Shown here piece after piece: positions 1 to 6,235 of a stretch of DNA of 16,517 bases (within the stretch, counting starts at the first letter, position 1; the number at the start of each line of letters is the position of its first letter). The stretch spans positions 1 through 16,517 of the forward strand of contig JBIKNH010000088.1 of the NCBI GenBank assembly GCA_044358815.1. Direction: 5' to 3'. The position numbers and the translations under genes were made by a program. The notes beneath the pieces were generated by a model. That model saw nothing but the letters and a program-made list of their open reading frames with translations, did not search any database and was not told the origin of the DNA. The DNA is from JBAXSK01 sp044358815. Lineage in GTDB: Bacteria > Cyanobacteriota > Cyanobacteriia > Pseudanabaenales > Pseudanabaenaceae.

Positions 1-197
1 GTCAGACTTGAGTAGCCAGATCAGCCAACAAAAATTTAAACTTCAGTAGACAGATGCTTCGGGGTAAATTGCCACGGGTAAATATATCAACGTTTTAACT
101 TACTCCTGTCTACTTATCAACTATTCAACTATTTTTCATATTCTGTTTCATATTCTGTAATAGCTGCCTTAATCTCCTCGCAATCTCCTCAAAATCT
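1..197. other. Left-edge spacer with three short tandem duplications
   Basis: No gene is supported here. An 8-bp unit TCAACTAT is repeated directly at 117-132, a 12-bp unit TTTCATATTCTG is perfectly duplicated at 134-157, and AATCTCCTC occurs at 171-179 and again at 182-190. All three lie within about 80 bp of the ATG at 198. A 9-bp inverted repeat (AGTAGACAG at 45-53, CTGTCTACT at 106-114) has a 52-base loop and is probably incidental. Confidence 0.6.
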
Positions 198-1067
198 ATG
201 ATCACCCCTCTAAAACGTGCCACATTTGACCAACTAATCCCCGCTGTGCCTACATCTGACCAGTATCAGTACTGTTGGGGTGGTAGTCAGATGGTGTTTC
301 GCCGCTTGCTGATCTCCGTGGCGGCACTGGTGGTGTTTGTCCTGCTGTATAACCGCGTCCACGAGGCAAGTCCGAGCAGTTTCGGGGCATTGGTGATGTT
401 TGTCTGTGCGGCTTTGGGTGGACTCTATTGGATGTTAGAGCCAGTGGTTTTAGCCAGTTGGCGCAATAGTAAATTACGACGATTTGCCTATTGTGGATTT
501 TGGCAAGCGCAGATAGTAGATGCTTACATGTCCCAAGAGGTGGCGAATCGGGCGGAGACTATCACAAAAAGTGGACGCTTAGATGTCAGTTACGAAAGTG
601 AAAGTTTTTTTAATATTGATCTCGAAGATGATAACGGGCATTTAGCCACCCTGCGGGTTCCCATGAGACGGGAATATAAACGCATTAAGCCGGATCAAAG
701 GGTTTGCTTACTCCTGTTTTCTAATGATAAAAATTTTCGCCGTGTCAGTCGCATTACTTCTGATGCCTATCTGCCCCAATGGAATATTTGGATTAGCGAT
801 TATCCTTATTTGCGGCGAGATTCATTTCTAGATATTGCTCGCTATGTTTTAAATCGTCAAAAAAATCAAGTTGACTATGCTGAAACACCTACACCACAAA
901 GATCTAAGTCCGATCCAAATAAGTCAAATCGCACTAGATCTTATCGGTCTGAACCACAGGACACAACTGATAATCAACCGCGTCAATCTCGTCCCCGAGC
1001 TGCGGCAAAAGCTCCTGTAAACGATGATAGCTATGATGTAGATTTTGATGATGATGAATGGGAATAA
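198..1067 (+). CDS. Conserved two-TM membrane protein, function unknown
   Basis: A 289-residue protein that I cannot assign to a named family; it has the look of a conserved cyanobacterial hypothetical. Two hydrophobic stretches, about residues 37-51 and 62-81, should be membrane spans, separated by a short loop. The region around 90-225 is soluble and mixed alpha/beta, with basic patches (RNSKLRR at 89-95, MRREYKR at 156-162). The last 60 residues are low complexity: Pro/Ser/Arg/Asn-rich from about 229, ending in a strongly acidic tail (DDDEWE), so probably disordered and cytoplasmic. The ATG at 198 is the first in frame after the tandem-repeat spacer, and no good Shine-Dalgarno precedes it. 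The coding call rests on its length, the coherent membrane topology and the absence of a competing frame; function is unknown. Confidence 0.8.
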   Translation: MITPLKRATFDQLIPAVPTSDQYQYCWGGSQMVFRRLLISVAALVVFVLLYNRVHEASPSSFGALVMFVCAALGGLYWMLEPVVLASWRNSKLRRFAYCGFWQAQIVDAYMSQEVANRAETITKSGRLDVSYESESFFNIDLEDDNGHLATLRVPMRREYKRIKPDQRVCLLLFSNDKNFRRVSRITSDAYLPQWNIWISDYPYLRRDSFLDIARYVLNRQKNQVDYAETPTPQRSKSDPNKSNRTRSYRSEPQDTTDNQPRQSRPRAAAKAPVNDDSYDVDFDDDEWE

Positions 1068-1540
1068 ACCCAAATAGTAGGCAGTTTATTTGACTAATTA
1101 TGTCAATAACAGGTAAAAATCACGCTACCATAGCGGGAACTGTTTCATGTTCCTAATACGTCTTGGGATGGGATCCAGATTTGGAGATTCAGGCAAATTT
1201 GATTAAGTTAAATTACATTGATCCCGAAATCATTACAACATTCTAAAGAAACGCTCGAATGTGTTGTATGTGACCGAAGATTGTCATAGCTTCAAAATAA
1301 TCTCGAATAGTTCACTAAGCTCACCCAGTTCAGTAGTTGGTTCTCGCCCTTAGGGTCTGGGCGATCATAAATTAAGACAAATTAAGATTTTCTTACCAAC
1401 ATATCGCTTCACATTCTTTTACATTTAGAACTAATTACGCTCTAAGTTCTATTAACGAACAGTAAACGATCCGTAGCTTCACTGCTACTTAACTGCTGTT
1501 GTCTGCCAGCCGTCTTATCTATGCCGTCCTGTCAATATAA
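1068..1540. other. 473-bp spacer, no gene seen
   Basis: No open frame of note. It holds a small perfect hairpin (TCGCCC at 1344-1349, GGGCGA at 1359-1364, 9-base loop) not followed by a T-run, and a 10-bp tandem duplication AAATTAAGA(C/T) at 1369-1388. The promoter of the downstream DUF1830 gene must lie here, but I see no convincing -35/-10 pair. Confidence 0.5.
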
Positions 1541-1954
1541 ATGGTGAATCCTATGCTCCCATCCCACACAATCCATCCTGTTAATCATCAACTAATCCGT
1601 TGTGTCTATCGCAATGAGTCCCCCTTGCCTCAAGTGGTGAGAATGCACCATGATCACACAGGTTTCTTTGAGCGGATGGTGATGCCTAATCAACTCCTAA
1701 AGTTTGATGCTTGGCATGATGCACTACTGGAAATCCACGAAGTTGGTTTTAGTGGCAGTATCCATGCTGACAGTGTGCCCTGTATCCATCTTTGCGTTGC
1801 TGGTACTGCTTGTCCCTTACCAGACAGCATTAGCCAAGGCGTAGAACGTCGTCAGGGTAATTATGCACAACGCCATATTGGTCATGACCTGGTGCCAATT
1901 TCGGAAATCAAGCATCAGGCAAAACCTGAGGCTAAAAATGCCTTTGTGGCTTGA
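1541..1954 (+). CDS. DUF1830 domain protein
   Basis: A 137-residue soluble protein. Residues about 16-87 match my memory of DUF1830, a small cyanobacterial domain: an N-terminal strand with a Cys (IRCVYRN at 19-25), the block FFERMVMPNQLLKF at 42-55, then an acidic/hydrophobic ALLEIHE at 61-67 and a closing SIHADSVPC at 73-81. Family members are usually about 65-100 residues, so this one carries an extra C-terminal tail of about 50 residues rich in Gln, His and Lys, likely flexible. The molecular role of DUF1830 is not known to me. Three starts are possible (ATG 1541, GTG 1544, ATG 1553), none with a strong Shine-Dalgarno; the first is kept. It stands alone, with long spacers on both sides, so it is probably monocistronic. 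Confidence 0.8.
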   Translation: MVNPMLPSHTIHPVNHQLIRCVYRNESPLPQVVRMHHDHTGFFERMVMPNQLLKFDAWHDALLEIHEVGFSGSIHADSVPCIHLCVAGTACPLPDSISQGVERRQGNYAQRHIGHDLVPISEIKHQAKPEAKNAFVA

Positions 1955-2227
1955 GTTTCCAGTGAAACAATTCCAGTGGGACAATTATAGATTAATGATT
2001 TTGACCAGAGTAAATCTAAGCAAGTATTCCGGTGTGTGATAGCTGAGTAATGGTTTTGTAGTACCCGTACTTTACAGTTTTAACCATTTAGTTTAGTAAT
2101 AACCATTTTAGTGATTACTGATTCAACACTGATTTAACCTTGTGGGAAATTAAACCTTGCAGGAAAAACCCTCCATGCTAGTTGTCATAAATCAATAATT
2201 GACTTACTTCGTAGATCTATCTTGTAC

Positions 2228-2255
2228 TTGACAGTGAGTTGTTTGTTTATGATAT
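2228..2255 (+). promoter_or_regulatory. Sigma70-type promoter
   Basis: A perfect -35 box TTGACA at 2228-2233 is followed after 16 bp by TGATAT at 2250-2255; an overlapping TATGAT at 2248-2253 would give a 14-bp spacer. A start near 2262 is inferred. It would transcribe the 90-100 nt stretch ending at the terminator at 2326-2355, and by read-through the natA-like gene. Confidence 0.5.
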
Positions 2256-2261
2256 TGCTCG

Positions 2262-2355
2262 ATCGATTTAGTAAGAGTTATCACAGTCCAATTCCTCCAA
2301 TCCAATCTCTGAAGTCTAATCCTTTGAGTATCGCTATGGTGATACTCTTTTTTTT
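2262..2355 (+). ncRNA. Candidate small RNA or attenuated leader
   Basis: The unit is defined by the promoter at 2228-2255 and the intrinsic terminator at 2326-2355, about 95 nt. The middle (about 2284-2318) is C/U-rich and largely free of self-complementarity. It includes CCTCC at 2294-2298, which is complementary to a Shine-Dalgarno core, a feature of some regulatory sRNAs. No open frame of useful size fits inside. Alternatively it is the attenuated 5' leader of the natA-like gene, whose ATG lies 193 bp past the T-run. Transcription is inferred only. Confidence 0.4.
2326..2355 (+). terminator. Rho-independent terminator
   Basis: GAGTATCGC at 2326-2334 pairs with GTGATACTC at 2339-2347 (9 bp including one G-T pair) around the tetraloop TATG, followed directly by eight T residues (2348-2355). 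This is the cleanest intrinsic terminator in the window and works only in the + direction. Confidence 0.8.
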
Positions 2356-2548
2356 GACTCTTTTTTGACTATTTTTAGAGTTATTTTTGGGTTATTTTGA
2401 ACTGATTTTGGATTTTTTTGGCAATTCTGGGTGATTTTGAGATGCCTTAGCCTCGGTCTACATCTGCGCTTCTTTTGCAGTATCATCATTGAAAGTTTTG
2501 CCCCCCAAAGTTTTGCGCTCTGGTGTAAATTCAATCCTCATAGGTACT

Positions 2549-3331
2549 ATGCCCCCCCAATCTTCATCTCAATCTTTTATTCTAGAAGCTGACCATGTGT
2601 GTAAGTCCTTTGGTGGCATTCAGGCGGTGCGAGATGCGCATATTGCTGTACCTGAGGGCAGTATTACCGGTTTAATTGGTCCTAATGGTGCGGGGAAGAG
2701 TACATTTTTTGGTTTATTGTCGCAGTTTATTCCCGCTGATCGTGGTTCCATCAAATTTCAAGGGGTGCCAATTGAACGCAAACCACCCCATCTGATTGCC
2801 CAAATGGGGATGATTCGGACATTTCAAGTGCCTAAAGTCCTGTCCCGTTTAACGGTTCTGGAGAATATGTTGCTTGCGGCACAGGGACAAGTGGGGGAAG
2901 TTTTTTGGAATGCTTGGTTTCAGGGACATAAAATTGCCCAACAGGAAAAAGAAAATCGTGATAAAGCCAAGACTCTGCTGGAATCCGTCGGTTTATTGCG
3001 TATGGCAGACAGTTATGCGGGGGCTTTGTCTGGAGGGCAGAGAAAGTTATTGGAAATGGCACGCGCTCTGATGTGTGATCCGAAATTGATCTTGTTAGAT
3101 GAACCCGCTGCTGGGGTGAATCCCGCTTTAATTGAAGAGATCTGCGGCTACATTCAACAATGGAATCGGGAAGGACTGAGTTTTTTAATTATCGAACACA
3201 ATATGGATGTGATTATGTCCCTGTGTGATCGAGTATGGGTTTTAGCTGAAGGTCATAACTTAGCCGATGGCACTCCTACGGAAATTCAGAATAATCACCA
3301 GGTTTTAGAATCTTATTTAGGCAGTGATTGA
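2549..3331 (+). CDS. natA: Neutral/branched-chain amino acid ABC transporter ATP-binding protein (NatA/LivG type)
   Basis: A 260-residue ABC ATPase of the LivG branch, which energises uptake of amino acids through a LivH/LivM-type permease pair on the cytoplasmic face. Visible motifs: Walker A GPNGAGKST at 44-52, Q-loop Q93, signature LSGGQ at 160-164, Walker B LILLDEP at 180-186, H-loop H217. The C-terminus (IIEHNMD..., then LADGTPTEIQ and LESYLG) is the extension typical of branched-chain amino acid ATPases, and overall it reads most like cyanobacterial NatA of the N-I neutral amino acid system. The frame is open from a TTG at 2489, but homologues start close to the ABC core, so ATG 2549 is preferred. 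The permeases and the binding protein are not adjacent, as is usual for the scattered nat genes. UrtD of urea transport is a less likely alternative. Confidence 0.88.
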   Translation: MPPQSSSQSFILEADHVCKSFGGIQAVRDAHIAVPEGSITGLIGPNGAGKSTFFGLLSQFIPADRGSIKFQGVPIERKPPHLIAQMGMIRTFQVPKVLSRLTVLENMLLAAQGQVGEVFWNAWFQGHKIAQQEKENRDKAKTLLESVGLLRMADSYAGALSGGQRKLLEMARALMCDPKLILLDEPAAGVNPALIEEICGYIQQWNREGLSFLIIEHNMDVIMSLCDRVWVLAEGHNLADGTPTEIQNNHQVLESYLGSD

Positions 3332-3404
3332 GACCGCAATTCAAGTCATGAAACCCAAGCCCTTGAGCCGTCGTGCCGTAATTATGTTTAGGATGGTTAG
3401 GGCT

Positions 3405-3935
3405 TTATGGCTGTGGTGTGCTGTTCTTCAATTTGTCAAGTAGTTCCGTGAGTCTATCCAAACGTAACGGCTTATTCAAATATTCATCCATTCCCGCCCC
3501 TAAACATCGCTCACGACTTGCCGTCACATTATTAGCAGTTACCGCAATAATATAGGGACGTTCTGATATTGGTAATTCTGTAATAATCCGCCGTGTTGTC
3601 TCTATTCCATCCATTTTGGGCATTTCAATGTCCATTAAAATTACGTCATATCTTTTCTGTTTCAGTTTCATTAAAACCTCTAAACCATTTTCCGCTAAAT
3701 CTACGGTATAACCTAATCTTCGGCATAAATGGGTGGCAACTTTCTGGTTCACTAGATTATCTTCAGCCAACAAAATCTCTAAAGTAGGTTTATTGGTTAA
3801 ATTGGGGTCTAATTTGGGATCTAATATAGGGGCTAATAATTTGGGATCGTTTGTTGCTGGTGAAGGCTCATCATTCAGTTTATTCATTTTAAACACATCT
3901 AGATTAATCACTTTTAACTTAATTTTAAGCTCCAC
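3405..3935 (-). CDS. Stand-alone response-regulator receiver protein
   Basis: A 176-residue protein with one CheY-like receiver domain at about 52-170. The acidic pair E58-D59, the phospho-acceptor D102 (ILMDIEMPKMDG), T133 and K155 are all present, so it should accept phosphate. The EDNLVNQKVA start and MDIEMPKMDG block are of the type found at the C-terminus of hybrid histidine kinases, so it may have split from one or act in a phosphorelay. No kinase or output domain is nearby. The N-terminal 50 residues are low complexity, with repeated Asp-Pro-Lys-Leu-like units (NDPKL, LDPKL, LDPNL at 29-46). The start is uncertain: GTG 3935 or ATG 3887 (residue 17); an in-frame stop lies about 30 bp upstream, so it is not simply cut from a longer frame. 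It converges with the natA-like gene. Confidence 0.85.
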   Translation of the reverse strand: MELKIKLKVINLDVFKMNKLNDEPSPATNDPKLLAPILDPKLDPNLTNKPTLEILLAEDNLVNQKVATHLCRRLGYTVDLAENGLEVLMKLKQKRYDVILMDIEMPKMDGIETTRRIITELPISERPYIIAVTANNVTASRERCLGAGMDEYLNKPLRLDRLTELLDKLKNSTPQP

Positions 3936-4138
3936 GCATTTTTGCTGTTCAAATATTACATAAATCTAAACTATTCGTATGTTATCTTATTTATGATATT
4001 TGTCAGCAACTAGTTACCCTAGATAACACTCTATCCCAGAATAACGTTGTATGAAGTTATTATAATATGCTATTGATTAGTTCCCCTCGATTAATTTTCA
4101 GTTATTAGATTAGTGTGTCTGACGGAGGTAGTTTCAAC

Positions 4139-4201
4139 ATGATTAGGATATTAATAATTGAAATAATAATTCAGCATCAATTAGAACAACCGATTTTTTA
4201 G
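4139..4201 (+). CDS. Possible 20-aa ORF, maybe a receiver-domain remnant
   Basis: A GGAGG at 4124-4128 lies 10 bp before ATG 4139, the best Shine-Dalgarno in this region, and opens a 20-codon frame ending at TAG 4199-4201. The start MIRILIIE followed by QHQLEQ resembles the first strand and helix of a CheY-like receiver, but the acidic pair is missing and the frame then stops. It could be a degraded response regulator, a short hydrophobic peptide, or chance. Confidence 0.2.
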   Translation: MIRILIIEIIIQHQLEQPIF

Positions 4202-4339
4202 GCTTACTTTCTGCGAGTTTAATTTTGTCCTACACATACCCTACTCAATTATAGATCGCTTTTGTTATAACGAAATAATTAATCATTTAAGACAGCTAAT
4301 CTAGAGAGCATATATAGATAATTCAAATAAAAAATACAG

Positions 4340-4388
4340 CTTTGACTTCCCTCAGCTAACTTACACCGAAAACTGAGTGCAGTCGAAG
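4340..4388. repeat. REP-like imperfect palindrome
   Basis: Sixteen-base arms at 4340-4355 and 4373-4388 pair with 13 Watson-Crick pairs, one G-T and two mismatches around a 17-base loop. The right arm, CTGAGTGCAGTCGAAG, closely resembles the CTGAGCG(C/T)AGTCGAAG palindromic repeat that I recall as scattered through many bacterial genomes. Confidence 0.5.
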
Positions 4389-4453
4389 CCTCCTCTACAA
4401 ATCATTTTCAACAGCTACACTCAGATTCCTCAAGTATTGGAATTAATGTCTAT

Positions 4454-4492
4454 GAGTGATTTCCAAGAGGGATTTCTAAGAGTGATTTTTAA
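4454..4492. repeat. Three tandem 13-bp units
   Basis: Three contiguous 13-base units with consensus GAGTGATTTCYAA: GAGTGATTTCCAA (4454-4466), GAGGGATTTCTAA (4467-4479) and GAGTGATTTTTAA (4480-4492), differing at one to three positions. There is no coding role. Confidence 0.75.
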
Positions 4493-4949
4493 CTAGGGTT
4501 TCAGTGCTTCTTCAGTTCTCATAACTTTTGGCAATAAATTTCCAGTCATATCTTGAAATAACATCCTGAAATTGCATCTTGAACTCTGGTTTTATCAGGA
4601 TTTGATGATCGACATTAATGATTAATCTTTACTATTGGCTTTCATAATTGACTGTTATGATCAACCATCACAATCAGATTATGGGGATGATAGTATGGCT
4701 TGAAAACCAGTTCTAGCAAGTAATTTTAGGCAATAAATTGCTGATTCATAGCTGATAAATTCTCGATAATTCGCATAAATTTAGTATTGGATTTAGCATA
4801 AACACTTCAGATACATACCCTAGACTACTTCCCTGATTTGCATCAATGCGGTAGAGTCATAAGCGTTTGCCATTCAATGTAAGTTGACTTGGCGACTAAG
4901 TTAATCAGTAACTCTGTTGCTCGAACTCCAGCTAATAATTCAGCTTAAA

Positions 4950-5015
4950 GTTAACTGGAAAGGTTAACTACAAAGATTAACTTGAAAAATCAACTCGAAA
5001 AATCAACTCGAAATT
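4950..5015. repeat. Five-unit 13-bp tandem array upstream of the lipoprotein gene
   Basis: Five successive units: GTTAACTGGAAAG (4950-4962), GTTAACTACAAAG (4963-4975), ATTAACTTGAAAAA (4976-4989, one base longer), TCAACTCGAAAAA (4990-5002) and TCAACTCGAAATT (5003-5015). The common core is TYAACTNNAAA, with gradual change along the array. It ends 7 bp before ATG 5023, so it forms the 5' untranslated region and occupies the place of a Shine-Dalgarno. Confidence 0.8.
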
Positions 5016-5022
5016 ATTTGTC

Positions 5023-5730
5023 ATGACCAACTCACGCTCTGCTTTGTGGCTTTCATTGCTGCCTGCTGTCACCTTGATGGCTTGTGCCCCTAAGGAGCCA
5101 ACCACTAGCCCCGCAAGTCCTAGCCCGGCTGCTACCTCCGCTGCGAAGGAAGAGAAGAAGGAAGAGAAAAAAGACACAAAATCTCCTGAAAAAACTGAAG
5201 CTAAGGACGACAAACCAGCCACCACTGGCGGTAAGGTTGCCATAGCTAAAGTGGAATCCCTTGAGCCATTCAAACATAAGTCAGGGGTTTTCTCCATTGA
5301 AGTACCCAAGGGTTGGAAGGACACAGACACTAGCAAGCCAGGTCAAGAAGTAACTGTACAATGGACTGATCCCACCGGTAACGCTCTGATTTCCGTCACT
5401 GTGATCAATGCACCAAAGGAACCAGTGGCTAAGGAGAAACTAGGTGAAGTGTTGCAACAAGTTCTCAAAGACATTTTAGGCAGTCAAAAAGACTTTGCAA
5501 TGGAACCGCCTCAACCCCAGCCCGATGGCAGTACTCAGGTAACTTTCTCCTATACCGAATCTAGTGGCGGAGTTACAGCGAAGGTGCAAGGCAACAGCTT
5601 CATTGAACAAAAAGAAGACAAAATCTTGATTCTGACCTTCGGTTCCTTGGCTGATCAGTTTGCCCAACTGAAGGAGTCTTACACCAAGGTTGCTAACAGC
5701 ATCAAGGTCACCACCGATAAGATTCCTTAA
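5023..5730 (+). CDS. Lipoprotein with PsbP-like C-terminal domain
   Basis: A 235-residue exported protein. Residues 1-20 form a lipoprotein signal ending LMA-C with Cys21 as the likely lipidated residue. A linker of about 22-70 is extremely rich in Ala, Pro, Ser, Lys and Glu (KEEKKEEKK at 42-50) and should be a flexible tether. The domain at about 83-230 (FKHKSGVFSIEVPKGW, then VTVQWTDPTGNALISVTVI, and a C-terminal helix with ANSIKV) has the pattern of PsbP/MOG1-type folds found in cyanobacterial lipoproteins. Membership is by eye, not by alignment, and its role (photosystem II-related or other) cannot be stated. No Shine-Dalgarno is visible; the 13-bp repeat array reaches the start. The gene ends before a strong terminator, so it is likely monocistronic. 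Confidence 0.8.
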   Translation: MTNSRSALWLSLLPAVTLMACAPKEPTTSPASPSPAATSAAKEEKKEEKKDTKSPEKTEAKDDKPATTGGKVAIAKVESLEPFKHKSGVFSIEVPKGWKDTDTSKPGQEVTVQWTDPTGNALISVTVINAPKEPVAKEKLGEVLQQVLKDILGSQKDFAMEPPQPQPDGSTQVTFSYTESSGGVTAKVQGNSFIEQKEDKILILTFGSLADQFAQLKESYTKVANSIKVTTDKIP

Positions 5731-5770
5731 TTCGGGTTTAAGATTTTCTAATCTCGATTATTTAAACGAA

Positions 5771-5811
5771 AGAATACCCTGATCTGTATTGTGTGATCGG
5801 GGTATTTCTTT
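5771..5811 (+). terminator. Intrinsic terminator after the lipoprotein gene
   Basis: AATACCCTGATC at 5773-5784 pairs with GATCGGGGTATT at 5795-5806 (12 bp with one T-G pair) around a 10-base loop, followed by TCTTT. The T-run is interrupted, but the stem is strong and well placed 40 bp past the stop codon. Confidence 0.7.
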
Positions 5812-5849
5812 GGTGAGTTTAAACATTACTTGCCACACCAGTAATTGCA

Positions 5850-5855
5850 TATAAT
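5850..5855 (+). promoter_or_regulatory. -10 box for the small conserved gene
   Basis: TATAAT lies 37 bp before ATG 5893, giving a start near 5862 and a leader of about 30 nt. The -35 is weak: TTACTT at 5826-5831 gives an 18-bp spacer. Confidence 0.4.
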
Positions 5856-5892
5856 GGGTTTGTCCTGAATCTGACACACTTCACAGGTCCCT

Positions 5893-6189
5893 ATGGCTGA
5901 TCCCATATTCTCAATAGCCGAAACTTTAGAAACCTATAGTCGCTGCCATCCCCAAGAGGTGTTACTAGTTAGTATCAAGGAGGACGACAGAACTGATGAG
6001 ATTATGATCTTCAAAGGTTTTTCTAGTTCTTTAATGCATCCTACTGCTTACGATCCCGATGTACCTGTGATTCCTGCCCACAGCGAGATCTTGCACATTA
6101 GTCTGCTGAAAGCTCCCTATCAGCCCAATGCACCGCAATTTTTACGAGAAAAAATCAGTTTGGCAGAGTTTCTGCAACTGACTGCTTAG
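5893..6189 (+). CDS. Small conserved cyanobacterial protein (DUF7734-like)
   Basis: A 98-residue soluble protein without signal or membrane segments. The central EVLLVSIKEDDRTDEIMIFKGFSSSL (22-47), followed by a proline-rich turn with VPVIPAHSEI (58-67) and an alternating hydrophobic strand, suggests a small beta-rich fold. It resembles from memory a cyanobacterial and plastid family labelled DUF7734; that assignment is unverified and function is unknown. A possible AGG lies 10 bp upstream of the ATG. It follows the terminator of the lipoprotein gene and has its own -10 box, so it is probably transcribed alone. It converges on the PstS-like gene with a 41-bp spacer made mostly of TATTCTAAT repeats. 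Confidence 0.75.
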   Translation: MADPIFSIAETLETYSRCHPQEVLLVSIKEDDRTDEIMIFKGFSSSLMHPTAYDPDVPVIPAHSEILHISLLKAPYQPNAPQFLREKISLAEFLQLTA

Positions 6190-6200
6190 AAAAATTTCTT

Positions 6201-6235
6201 TATTCTAATCTATTCTAATTATTTTCTATTCTAAT
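6201..6235. repeat. TATTCTAAT triplication
   Basis: Three perfect 9-bp copies at 6201-6209, 6211-6219 and 6227-6235 in the convergent spacer. The third overlaps the last codons of the PstS-like gene and forms its TAG stop on the minus strand. Confidence 0.75.

Larger units (their letters stand above)
1955..2548. other. 594-bp spacer: tandem repeats, promoter, terminator, phased T-tracts
   Basis: No protein gene is supported. In order it holds: a 14-bp tandem duplication TTCCAGTGRRACAA at 1957-1984; a loose repeat of AACCATTT(T)AG at 2082-2111; a consensus-like promoter at 2228-2255; a rho-independent terminator at 2326-2355; and an array of T-tracts about 11 bp apart at 2348-2438. The last three are described separately. 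Confidence 0.6.
3936..4949. other. About 1 kb AT-rich gene-poor region
   Basis: No convincing gene on either strand; stops are dense in all frames. It holds a 20-codon frame with a good Shine-Dalgarno (4124-4201), a REP-like imperfect palindrome (4340-4388), three tandem 13-bp units (4454-4492), and looser repeats around CATCTTGAA (4547-4589). It may be a decayed locus; I could not recognise a pseudogene with confidence. Confidence 0.5.

Noticed and set aside
2057..2076. NtcA-like site (GTA-N8-TAC)
   Set aside because: The GTA and TAC triplets near here are spaced by 7 or 9, not 8.
2334..2534. 66-codon minus-strand frame rich in Lys
   Set aside because: It is the complement of the T-tract array and terminator; low-complexity Lys/Asn translation.
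3357..3405. Hairpin AAGCCCT/AGGGCTT as a terminator between the natA-like and receiver genes
   Set aside because: Only 7 bp with a 35-base loop and no T-run on either strand.
4454..4492. CRISPR-like array
   Set aside because: Units are 13 bp, contiguous and without spacers; the same holds for the other arrays in the window.
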